Origin: an uncultured Armatimonadota bacterium
Lineage (GTDB): Bacteria; Armatimonadota; Armatimonadia; Armatimonadales; Armatimonadaceae
Direction of reading: 5' to 3'
Length of the DNA stretch: 6,784 bases
Assembly (NCBI GenBank): GCA_903881535.1
Contig: CAIRTT010000361.1
Span: 1-6,784, forward strand
A program made the position numbers and the translations under genes. This document shows, piece after piece, positions 1 to 5,505 of the stretch. The notes under the pieces were generated by a model. The model saw only the letters and a program-made list of their open reading frames with translations, searched no databases and was not told where the DNA came from. Position 1 is the stretch's first letter. Every line of letters starts with the position of its first letter.

Positions 1-1
1 G

Positions 2-937
2 GCAAACTTCCTGGTCTGGATCAAGGAGAATGGCTTCAAGTTGCTGAAGCAAAAGCGTGAGGAAGCCGAGGCGGAAGCTCGTAAAAAGGGTGAAAATCCT
101 CCATTCCCGACCGCTGATCAGCTGCGCGCCGAAGCGGATGAAGAAGGCGCATCGTTGATTGCAACGATTACAGACAGCAAGGGTGGGATTGTCCGGCGTC
201 TCATTCAGCCGATGTCCACCGGGCTTCGCCGTATCTCCTGGGATCTCCGCATGCCGGGGACAGCTGTTGGCCTGCAATCAAGCGCGCCGGCGGCGGGTGG
301 TCGTGGCGGACGCGGGGGGCGTGGCGGCGGCGGCGGTGGTTTTGTGGTGATGCCAGGCGAATACAAGGTTGCACTGTCTAAGCGGATCGCTGGTGTGGAA
401 ACAGAACTCGTAAAGCCGGTCGCATTCAAGGTTGCGCTTGAGGGTGAGGAGAAGCTGACCGCAACCGAGCGCGCCACGATTCAGACTCTGCGAGAAAAAG
501 TCACCCGTGTGCAGAAGTCGCTGACGGCAACCCTCGAGGTCCTCGACAACGCGCAGGGTCGGATTGGCGCGATTCGCAGTGCGCTGGAGCAGAGCCCGAC
601 CGCTACGGATGCCCTTCGCAAGGAAGCGGCGACACTCGAGAAGGCTCTGGAAGACATTGCGTTCTCACTGCGTGGGGATGACATTTCGAGTGTCCTCGTC
701 GAGCCATCTCCAATGACCACGGTGCGTCGTATCCAGGATGGTGCATTTGCGCTGCTTGGGTCATCTTTAATGCCTACCAAAACACGCATCGAGACGCTGA
801 ATATCGGGATCGAAGAGCTGACGGCCATTCTGCCAAAGCTGCGTACCGTTGCGCTTGAACAGCTACCAAAGCTTGAGAAGCAGCTCGATGCCGCGGGCAT
901 TATGCACACGCCGGGAAGGCTTCCACAGCTTCCGTAG
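2..937 (+). CDS. C-terminal part of a VPS10/sortilin-like BNR-repeat 'glycosyl hydrolase' (5' end outside window)
   Basis: The frame is open from the window edge, so the N-terminal beta-propeller part is missing and only about 311 residues are seen. The visible part matches, from memory of the family, the C-terminus of the large sortilin/VPS10-domain proteins annotated as glycosyl hydrolases or exo-alpha-sialidase-like proteins. It has a charged Lys/Glu-rich stretch (KQKREEAEAEARKKG), then a beta-sandwich-like piece with 'GIVRRLIQPMSTGLRRISWDLRMPG' spacing. A glycine/arginine-rich linker follows (about 281-342), then 'MPGEYKVAL', then a long helical, probably coiled-coil segment (about 440-860). 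The ending '..AAGIMHTPGRLPQLP' is typical of the family. These proteins are usually exported; activity on sugars has rarely been shown. The TTG at 41 is not the start, because homology continues upstream of it. A strong hairpin terminator follows 20 bases after the stop, and the last 41 codons are repeated at 1047-1169. Confidence 0.8.
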   Translation, partial: ANFLVWIKENGFKLLKQKREEAEAEARKKGENPPFPTADQLRAEADEEGASLIATITDSKGGIVRRLIQPMSTGLRRISWDLRMPGTAVGLQSSAPAAGGRGGRGGRGGGGGGFVVMPGEYKVALSKRIAGVETELVKPVAFKVALEGEEKLTATERATIQTLREKVTRVQKSLTATLEVLDNAQGRIGAIRSALEQSPTATDALRKEAATLEKALEDIAFSLRGDDISSVLVEPSPMTTVRRIQDGAFALLGSSLMPTKTRIETLNIGIEELTAILPKLRTVALEQLPKLEKQLDAAGIMHTPGRLPQLP

Positions 938-957
938 GTTGGGTTGACTATCTAGAT

Positions 958-1023
958 GCCCGGTCAGGCGTTATCGCGAATGTGTGTCTTACGCATCCGC
1001 GGTGGCGAGCAACCGGGCTTTTT
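958..1023 (+). terminator. Long-stem intrinsic terminator after the VPS10-like gene (copy 1)
   Basis: Outer stem GCCCGGT (958-964) pairs with ACCGGGC (1012-1018). After a 4x4 internal loop, CGTTATCGCG (969-978) pairs with CGCGGTGGCG (998-1007), including three G-U pairs. TTTTT follows at 1019-1023. It begins 20 bases after the stop codon at 935-937, so it is well placed to end transcription of the + strand gene. The pairing was read by eye; no energy was computed. Confidence 0.7.
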
Positions 1024-1024
1024 C
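989..1024 (-). pseudogene. Duplicated 3' tail of the ABC exporter gene (11 codons and stop)
   Basis: Read on the minus strand this encodes EKARLLATADA and a stop, the same last 11 residues as the full ABC exporter gene ending at 1216. There is one synonymous difference (GCC for GCT). Upstream in frame it hits a stop at 1031-1033 after two unrelated codons, so it is a non-functional remnant. It doubles as the right arm and loop of the terminator of the neighbouring + strand gene. Confidence 0.75.
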
Positions 1025-1043
1025 GTGTTGCTAACCAACAGTT

Positions 1044-1169
1044 AAAGAGCTGACGGCCATCTTGCCAAAGCTGCGCGTCACGGCGCTGGAGCAGCTGCCA
1101 AAGCTTGAGAAACAGCTCGATGCCGCGGGCATCATGCACACACCTGGGAGGCTTCCGCAGCTTCCGTAA
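1044..1169 (+). pseudogene. Remnant 3' tail of a second VPS10-like gene (about 41 codons)
   Basis: The frame reads KELTAILPKLRVTALEQLP and on to HTPGRLPQLP and TAA, almost identical to the end of the gene that stops at 937. There is no start codon, and an in-frame TAA lies at 1032-1034, so it is not translated on its own. Most differences from the first copy are third-position or Leu/Arg synonymous changes (for example ATT/ATC, CTG/TTG, CTA/CTG, GGA/GGG, TAG/TAA). The only amino-acid changes are TV to VT and one at the edge. This pattern implies that the fragment was under coding selection while it diverged, so it is likely the end of a lost paralogue. Confidence 0.75.
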
Positions 1170-1184
1170 GTTCGTCTAAGTTAC

Positions 1185-1250
1185 GCCCGGTCAGGCGTTA
1201 TCGCGAGTGTGTAACTTACGCATCCGCGGTAGCGAGCAACCGGGCTTTTT
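1185..1250 (+). terminator. Second copy of the long-stem terminator, overlapping the ABC gene end
   Basis: GCCCGGT (1185-1191) pairs with ACCGGGC (1239-1245), and CGTTATCGCG (1196-1205) with CGCGGTAGCG (1225-1234). TTTTT follows at 1246-1250. The right half lies inside the last codons of the ABC exporter gene on the other strand. Rightward transcription past the first terminator would meet this second one before running antisense into the exporter gene. Confidence 0.6.
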
Positions 1251-2988
1251 CGTCATCCGTGAGGTCTGCCACCGTCTTAAACTGCTCGTTGTAGAGGTCT
1301 TGATACACCCCGGGGCGCTGAACGAGCTCCGCGTGCGTGCCATAATCGAAGATACGACCCGCATCGATGACTAGAATTCTGTCCGCCCCAATCACCGTCG
1401 ACAAGCGGTGCGCGATGACAAAGTTCGTACGCCCCTTCATCAGGTCTGAAAGCGCGGCTTGAATATTCGCCTCGGTGTGCGAGTCCAGCGCAGATGTCGC
1501 ATCATCCAAAATGAGAATCCGCGGGTCAGTCAGAATCGCGCGCGCGATAGCCATTCGCTGCTTTTGGCCACCACTGAGTTTTATGCCATCCTCGCCGATC
1601 TTGGTCTCATAGCCATCCGGAAGCTCAATGATAAAGCTGTGCATATCCGCGGCTTTTGCCGCCGCGATGACATCGGCATCCGTCGCATCCTTGCGCCCGT
1701 AGCGAATATTCTCTTTCAGCGTCACGGAGAAGAGCAGCGTCTCCTGTGAAACCATCCCGATATGGCGGCGCATGCTGTCGAGGCGCACGCGTCGGATATC
1801 CCGGCCATCAATACGGACCATCCCCTTTTGCACATCATAAAAGCGCGCCAGCAGGTTGACGAGCGTGGTCTTCCCGGCTCCGGATGGCCCGACAATCGCG
1901 ATGATTTCCCCAGGCTGAACACTAAAGTGGATGTTGTGCAGCACGGGATTATCGGGATCATAGCCAAAGGACACATGGTCGAATTCGACTTTTCCGATCA
2001 CAGATGGCAACAAAATAGCATCCGGGGAATCGATGATCTCCGGTTGCGTATCGAGGGTTTCAAAGACGCGGTCGATGGCCGCGGATGCCCATTGTAGCTG
2101 GACATTGAAGTCGACGACGCGTGCTGCGGGGTCATAGAGGTAGCTGAGGTAGGAGTAAAACGCGAGGAGCTCGCCGGGCTTGATCTCGCGCCCGACCATT
2201 TTGCCCCCGTACCACAAAATGGCGCAGGTCCCGATGGCGCGAATTAAGCGGCTGGCAACCTCAAGATAGCGGTTGAGGTTGCTCTGGTTCATCGAGATAA
2301 TGAAGCGTTCTGTCTCGGTTTTCCGAAAGCGCTCAATTTCCCATGCTTCCATCGCGAATGCTTTTACAACCGCGATGCCATAGATCTTCTCCGTGAGCCC
2401 ACCAATCATCGCTTCCCACTTCTCGCGAAGAGAGATGCTGATTTCGCGGATGTGTTTCAGCAGCAGCTTGTAGCACAGCACGTAGACAGGGAGGATACCG
2501 ACGGCGGCGACAGCCAGGCGCCACTCGATTGCGAACAGCCACGCGGTGACAACAAAAAGGGTCGCGATATCGGTGATGAGCAGGACAAACCCGGATGTCA
2601 ATGTGTATTGGATGACATCGATGTCGGATGTCAACCGGGACATAATTTTGCCAGGTTGTTGTCCATCGTAGTACGCGAGGGAGAGGCGTTGGAGATGGCG
2701 GTAGGACTGGAACCTGAGATCAAAGACGATGCGTTGTCCAAGCCACGAAATGAGGTAGTTCAACAGGTAGGAGACAACGGCGCGGAAGCCGTAAAGTCCG
2801 ATGACGCCAAAGAAAATCCACCACAGCATTTTGATGTCGCGATTTGGGATGGCGACATCCAGCACTTGTTTTTGGAACAAGGGCATCGGGATTGCGGATA
2901 GCGTCACCGCAAACATCAGGAAGATGGAGATGATAACGCGGACGCGGTAAGGGTAAAGATAGCGGAGCAGGCGCTGGAATTGTCTCAT
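1216..2988 (-). CDS. ABC exporter, fused transmembrane and ATPase domains (MsbA/ABCB type)
   Basis: A half-transporter of 590 residues counted from ATG 2988; a TTG at 3006 would add six residues, and neither has a clear Shine-Dalgarno. The N-terminal half has about six hydrophobic segments (roughly 14-35, 53-80, 134-154, 157-178, 245-262, 275-290) in the exporter arrangement, with the usual 'YYDGQQPGKIMSRLTSDID' coupling region near 106-124. The ATPase half has A-loop Tyr343, Walker A GPSGAGKTT (367-375), Q-loop Gln415, signature LSGGQ (471-475), Walker B ILILDD (491-496), the D-loop SALD and H-loop His527. It should sit in the inner membrane as a dimer and export a lipid, peptide or drug-like substrate; the substrate cannot be told. 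The residue after the Walker B Asp is Asp instead of the usual catalytic Glu, as in the degenerate site of heterodimeric exporters, yet no partner gene is visible. Its last 11 codons are duplicated at 989-1024. Confidence 0.93.
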   Translation of the reverse strand: MRQFQRLLRYLYPYRVRVIISIFLMFAVTLSAIPMPLFQKQVLDVAIPNRDIKMLWWIFFGVIGLYGFRAVVSYLLNYLISWLGQRIVFDLRFQSYRHLQRLSLAYYDGQQPGKIMSRLTSDIDVIQYTLTSGFVLLITDIATLFVVTAWLFAIEWRLAVAAVGILPVYVLCYKLLLKHIREISISLREKWEAMIGGLTEKIYGIAVVKAFAMEAWEIERFRKTETERFIISMNQSNLNRYLEVASRLIRAIGTCAILWYGGKMVGREIKPGELLAFYSYLSYLYDPAARVVDFNVQLQWASAAIDRVFETLDTQPEIIDSPDAILLPSVIGKVEFDHVSFGYDPDNPVLHNIHFSVQPGEIIAIVGPSGAGKTTLVNLLARFYDVQKGMVRIDGRDIRRVRLDSMRRHIGMVSQETLLFSVTLKENIRYGRKDATDADVIAAAKAADMHSFIIELPDGYETKIGEDGIKLSGGQKQRMAIARAILTDPRILILDDATSALDSHTEANIQAALSDLMKGRTNFVIAHRLSTVIGADRILVIDAGRIFDYGTHAELVQRPGVYQDLYNEQFKTVADLTDDEKARLLATADA

Positions 2989-3078
2989 CGGGAAACCGCT
3001 TAACAATGTAGCACAAGGCGTTGTTGTGGTGGGCTGGTTATCGACTAGGATTTGGTGAATTAGGAATTATCTGTGTTA

Positions 3079-3100
3079 CGGTCCGCCCCTACGCGGAAAT
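3079..3100 (+). repeat. 22-bp direct repeat, left copy
   Basis: CGGTCCGCCCCTACGCGGAA plus AT; the same 22 bases with one change (G to A) recur at 3307-3328. The GGTCCGCCCCTACG core resembles dispersed intergenic GC-rich repeats I recall from such genomes, which cannot be checked here. Confidence 0.75.
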
Positions 3101-3292
3101 TTTAGCTCATCGATCACCGACCAGTTAGCCGTAAGCGTGACAACGCGATGGGCGGTGGAATGTCGAGCGGAAGTGCCGGGAGACGAAAGTGTAGTTACCA
3201 TTAGGAACGCTGATGGTGAACACCGGCGACTTCGGCACGCCCGCGAGGCATCTACCGCACGAGCGATATCCATAACTAGGACGCCTAAATGT

Positions 3293-3314
3293 GCGGGCCG
3301 GCATGGCGGTCCGC
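3293..3314. repeat. GC-rich hairpin of a probable dispersed intergenic repeat
   Basis: GCGGGCCG (3293-3300) pairs with CGGTCCGC (3307-3314), eight base pairs including one G-U, around the loop GCATGG. It overlaps the right copy of the 22-bp repeat and lies 16 bases downstream of the stop codon of the CBM9-like gene on the minus strand. It may end that transcript or be a REP-like element. No T-run follows on either strand. Confidence 0.55.
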
Positions 3315-3328
3315 CCCTACGCAGAAAT
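3307..3328 (+). repeat. 22-bp direct repeat, right copy
   Basis: CGGTCCGCCCCTACGCAGAA plus AT, one mismatch from the copy at 3079-3100. It ends two bases before the complement of the CBM9-like gene's stop codon (3330-3332). Confidence 0.75.
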
Positions 3329-3329
3329 A

Positions 3330-4343
3330 CTAAATACTTTCCCGCTCCATCAAACTATCTTCATGCACGCGCCAGCCAGACTTGGAAGCGCTCCAGCCAC
3401 CCGTTGGCTTACTTTGTAAACGCAAGCCCCGTGCACGGATACCTAGCTCCCCGAGCGATTTCGCCCAGCGCTTCTTCTCCCCCATATGCTTCTTCTGCGC
3501 ATGGTAGACATCCATGAGGAGGCACTTCGTCTCCCAGTCGCGGTCCACAACCTTTCGGTTGCGCGGCCGCGGGCTGCTTGAAAACTCAACGTAACCCCAG
3601 AGCTCAGGGCGATGCATATCAACGGCATGCTGCGGGCTCCAGACCCAGTTGTGCTCAGGACGGTTTGGGACCTTGGTCGTCACTTTTCCTTGTGTCGTGA
3701 CATCCCACTCGACGCGTGAGAAGTTGATACGCCACTTATCTCCAGGGCTCGGCGGGGATGCCACCTTGGCATACTCTCCAAGCGCTTTCCATGGCAGCGC
3801 AATCTCAACCGTCCAGCCTCTATCCGTAACAGAGGCATCATTGAGCACACCATCCACCTTGACAGCGGTCTGCATCCCTTCGATTTCCCACTCATTCAGC
3901 GCCGGACCGCCATCCCGGTAGGGCTTGACCAACCGCAGATCCCAAGTCGTATTCAGCGCATTCAGCTCAAGCTCGTAATACTCGTGGTTATCGCCATCCG
4001 GGTCGATAAAGACCTCAAAGTCATTGTCCTGAAAGATGACGGCATCGTGCTGCGTAATCGTCGCCCAGACATTCGGCTCGGTCAGCTCTGCCCCAATGTA
4101 AAGGTTGTTGTCATCCCAGAGCATCTTCATACGCGTGCGCCAGGTTGGGCGTGGCTTGACATCCCCTTCGATGTCGCCAAAGTCATCCGACCACGGTGCG
4201 TTTCTCCAGAATTCCTTGGAGAGGTCGCCATTGATGTTCGGTGCGATAGCTGCACGTGGGCAAAGATAGCCTTTTGGATGAGGGATGCGCATGGTTGATT
4301 CTACGCTGTAATCGTCACCCACAACCGGACCCGAGACGTGCAT
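3330..4343 (-). CDS. Carbohydrate-binding family 9-like (CBM9-like) protein
   Basis: 337 residues from ATG 4343. Residues about 33-265 match the CBM9-like beta-sandwich found in bacterial sugar-related proteins: 'INGDLSKEFW..APWSDDFGDIEG', 'RTRMKMLWDDNNLYIGAEL', 'DNDFEVFIDPDGDNHEYYELELNALNTTWDL', 'GWTVEIALPWKAL', 'WRINFSRVEW', 'WVWSPQ..VDMHRPELWGYVEF'. A helical tail follows (about 285-311, 'YHAQKKHMGEKKRWAKSLGELG'), as in many relatives. No signal peptide or membrane segment is seen, so export is not evident. ATG 4343 has GGGG about eight bases upstream. ATG 4292 would begin right at the conserved domain, and TTG 4379 would run into the divergent promoter. It is transcribed away from a LacI regulator gene with a LacI-type palindrome between them, so joint control is likely. 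The ligand is unknown. Confidence 0.88.
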   Translation of the reverse strand: MHVSGPVVGDDYSVESTMRIPHPKGYLCPRAAIAPNINGDLSKEFWRNAPWSDDFGDIEGDVKPRPTWRTRMKMLWDDNNLYIGAELTEPNVWATITQHDAVIFQDNDFEVFIDPDGDNHEYYELELNALNTTWDLRLVKPYRDGGPALNEWEIEGMQTAVKVDGVLNDASVTDRGWTVEIALPWKALGEYAKVASPPSPGDKWRINFSRVEWDVTTQGKVTTKVPNRPEHNWVWSPQHAVDMHRPELWGYVEFSSSPRPRNRKVVDRDWETKCLLMDVYHAQKKHMGEKKRWAKSLGELGIRARGLRLQSKPTGGWSASKSGWRVHEDSLMERESI

Positions 4344-4366
4344 GACAATCCCCGTAAAGCTGTCGA

Positions 4367-4395
4367 TTGACACGCACAAGCGGCAATGGTAACAT
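4367..4395 (+). promoter_or_regulatory. Sigma-70 type promoter of the LacI-regulator operon
   Basis: TTGACA (4367-4372, perfect -35 box), 17-bp spacer, then TAACAT (4390-4395, four of six matches including the key first, second and last bases). Transcription should start near 4401-4403, inside the palindromic operator and about 30 bases before the regulator's ATG. A divergent minus-strand promoter is less clear (TTGATG at 4416-4411 with a poor -10). Confidence 0.65.
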
Positions 4396-4397
4396 TC

Positions 4398-4415
4398 TGA
4401 TGAAACGTTTCATCA
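4398..4415. promoter_or_regulatory. LacI-family operator, perfect 18-bp palindrome
   Basis: TGATGAAACGTTTCATCA is identical to its own reverse complement, with a central CpG. The core TGAAACGTTTCA is the known style of LacI/GalR/CcpA operators. It lies three bases after the -10 box and covers the expected transcription start of the regulator gene, 17 bases before its ATG and 55 bases from the start of the divergent CBM9-like gene. Autorepression by the adjacent regulator is the natural reading. Confidence 0.8.
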
Positions 4416-4432
4416 ATTACGATTCTACTTTA

Positions 4433-5467
4433 ATGGCAATAACACTCAAAGATGTAGCAAAGCACGCAGGTACATCGATCGCTGCGGCATCCGCAACACT
4501 GAACCCGGGGAACAAATCGAATACCCGAGTGGGTGACATTGCACGCCACCGTATTTTGTCCGCAGCATCCGAGCTGGGTTATGCCTACAACCCAATCGCC
4601 AAGAGTTTGGTCACAGGCAAAACGGGAGTCATCGGGCTGATGTTGCCCTACGCCGATGCCTTCGTAGACCAGAACCCGTTCTGTGCCACATTGCTCGCCA
4701 GCATAGTGACATCGTTAATGCAAAAGCATTACAACCTGATGCTCTACACCGCGACGAGTGGAAGCGTTACCGAGTCATCCAAAGTAGCCATCGACTCCCG
4801 AGTGGATGGCATCCTCCTCGTGGTACCCCCGGTCAACAGTGATGTCTTCTCGCACTGTGATAAGCGTTCGATCCCATATGTTTCCGTGATTCGCGACATT
4901 GATGAGAATGCTTGCTCAGTCAACTGTGATGACTACACGGGCGGCTACATGGCCACAAAGCACCTCATTGATCTTGGCCATCGGAGGATTGCACACTTTG
5001 TCGGCAACCCGGATGTAAGTACGACAGCGGCAAGGCTTGAGGGATATCGCGCAGCGATGCACGATGCAGGGATTCCTGAATCAGACCACATTGAAGTCCC
5101 AAGTGGCTTTCTTCGCGAGCCCGGATATCAGTCGGCGATGATGACATTTTCAGGCAATCCGCAGAGCGCTCCAACCGCAGTGTTTGCCTGTAACGACCTG
5201 TGCGCGGCGGGTGCATTACAGGCACTATCTGAACTCGGCATATCTGTCCCGGATGAAGTGTCCATCGTTGGTTTTGATGACACACCCTTCAGTGCATCCC
5301 TCCAGCCGCCGCTGACGACCATCAGAATGCCCATTCAGGAAATGGGTTCACTGGCCGTTGAGCTGCTGGTCAACATCATCGAAGATCGACAACCAACTAC
5401 CCGGCAACACTGTCTGCCTGTATCTCTCACACTACGTTCATCAACGTCAACATCCCCTAAAACTTAA
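4433..5467 (+). CDS. LacI-family transcriptional regulator
   Basis: 344 residues from ATG 4433, the usual family length. This start puts the helix-turn-helix at residues 4-24 (MAITLKDVAKHAGTSIAAAS), as in all family members; longer in-frame starts would place it too far in and overlap the promoter. A hinge helix (about 52-60, NPIAKSL) is followed by a periplasmic-binding-protein-like sugar domain (about 65-338). That domain carries family marks such as 'RVDGILLV', 'GGYMATKHLIDLGHRRIAHF', 'RLEGYRAAMHDAGI', 'AVFACNDLCAAGALQAL', 'VPDEVSIVGFDDTPFSASLQPPLTTIRMP'. It should be a cytoplasmic dimer that binds the palindrome just upstream and is released or activated by a sugar. In the recognition helix the usual Arg of the TVSRVLN pattern is Ala21. 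No clear Shine-Dalgarno is seen. The next gene starts 38 bases after its stop, suggesting one transcript. Confidence 0.93.
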   Translation: MAITLKDVAKHAGTSIAAASATLNPGNKSNTRVGDIARHRILSAASELGYAYNPIAKSLVTGKTGVIGLMLPYADAFVDQNPFCATLLASIVTSLMQKHYNLMLYTATSGSVTESSKVAIDSRVDGILLVVPPVNSDVFSHCDKRSIPYVSVIRDIDENACSVNCDDYTGGYMATKHLIDLGHRRIAHFVGNPDVSTTAARLEGYRAAMHDAGIPESDHIEVPSGFLREPGYQSAMMTFSGNPQSAPTAVFACNDLCAAGALQALSELGISVPDEVSIVGFDDTPFSASLQPPLTTIRMPIQEMGSLAVELLVNIIEDRQPTTRQHCLPVSLTLRSSTSTSPKT

Positions 5468-5490
5468 TCACTCCTCGGCAAACACAAAAT

Positions 5491-5496
5491 GAAAGG
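5491..5496 (+). promoter_or_regulatory. Ribosome binding site of the DUF1559 gene
   Basis: GAAAGG lies nine bases before ATG 5506, a moderate Shine-Dalgarno match that supports this start together with the conserved N-terminal prepilin signal. Confidence 0.55.
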
Positions 5497-5505
5497 TTTA
5501 TTTCA

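Larger units (their letters stand above)
812..1253. repeat. Imperfect tandem duplication spanning two convergent gene ends
   Basis: Unit 1 is about 812-1026 and unit 2 about 1044-1253, offset by 227-232 bases. Each unit holds the last 41-42 codons of the VPS10-like gene, a short variable spacer (20 versus 15 bases), a long hairpin with a T-run, and the last 11 codons of the ABC exporter gene on the other strand. The first gene is full-length only with unit 1, and the ABC gene only with unit 2. Within codons shared by the VPS10-like tails, 12 of 14 differing sense codons are synonymous. Confidence 0.9.
2989..3329. other. Gene-free stretch between the ABC exporter and the CBM9-like gene
   Basis: No convincing gene is seen; the ABC gene starts at its left end and the CBM9-like gene ends at its right end. 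It must hold the promoter of the ABC gene, but no clear -35/-10 pair could be read. It contains a 22-bp direct repeat at both ends of a 250-bp segment, a GC-rich hairpin (3293-3314), and a weaker bulged hairpin (GTTACCAT 3194-3201 with ATGGTGAAC 3213-3221). Confidence 0.6.

Noticed and set aside
281..345. GGC/CGT-rich low-complexity run as a DNA repeat element
   Set aside because: It is in frame and encodes a Gly/Arg linker of a type common in this protein family.
205..477. Minus-strand open frame with a proline-rich run
   Set aside because: The prolines are the complement of the Gly/Arg-rich linker codons of the + strand gene.
481..909. Minus-strand open frame of 142 codons
   Set aside because: Antisense to the helical part of the VPS10-like protein; Ser/Arg-rich composition typical of a shadow frame.
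948..1139. Minus-strand 63-codon open frame in the duplicated region
   Set aside because: It crosses the two remnants and the terminator in a frame unrelated to either gene; no ribosome binding site.
2452..2901. Plus-strand open frame of 149 codons
   Set aside because: It lies wholly antisense to the membrane domain of the ABC exporter, whose motifs and frame are certain.
3137..3517. Plus-strand open frame of 126 codons from the intergenic stretch into the CBM9-like gene
   Set aside because: Its second half is the reverse of the CBM9-like gene's 3' end and its first half crosses the repeat element; no ribosome binding site and no recognisable protein pattern.
3777..3791. LacI-operator-like near-palindrome TCCAAGCGCTTTCCA
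   Set aside because: It encodes the conserved PWKALG motif of the CBM9-like domain, so coding explains it; imperfect symmetry.
4367..4432. N-terminal extension of the LacI regulator to TTG 4367
   Set aside because: It would include the -35 box and the operator in the coding sequence and push the helix-turn-helix away from the N-terminus, unlike the family.
5490..5505. TGAAA...TTTCA inverted repeat just before the DUF1559 start, possible second operator
   Set aside because: Half-sites are six bases apart instead of two and overlap the ribosome binding site; no central CG as in the clear operator at 4398-4415.
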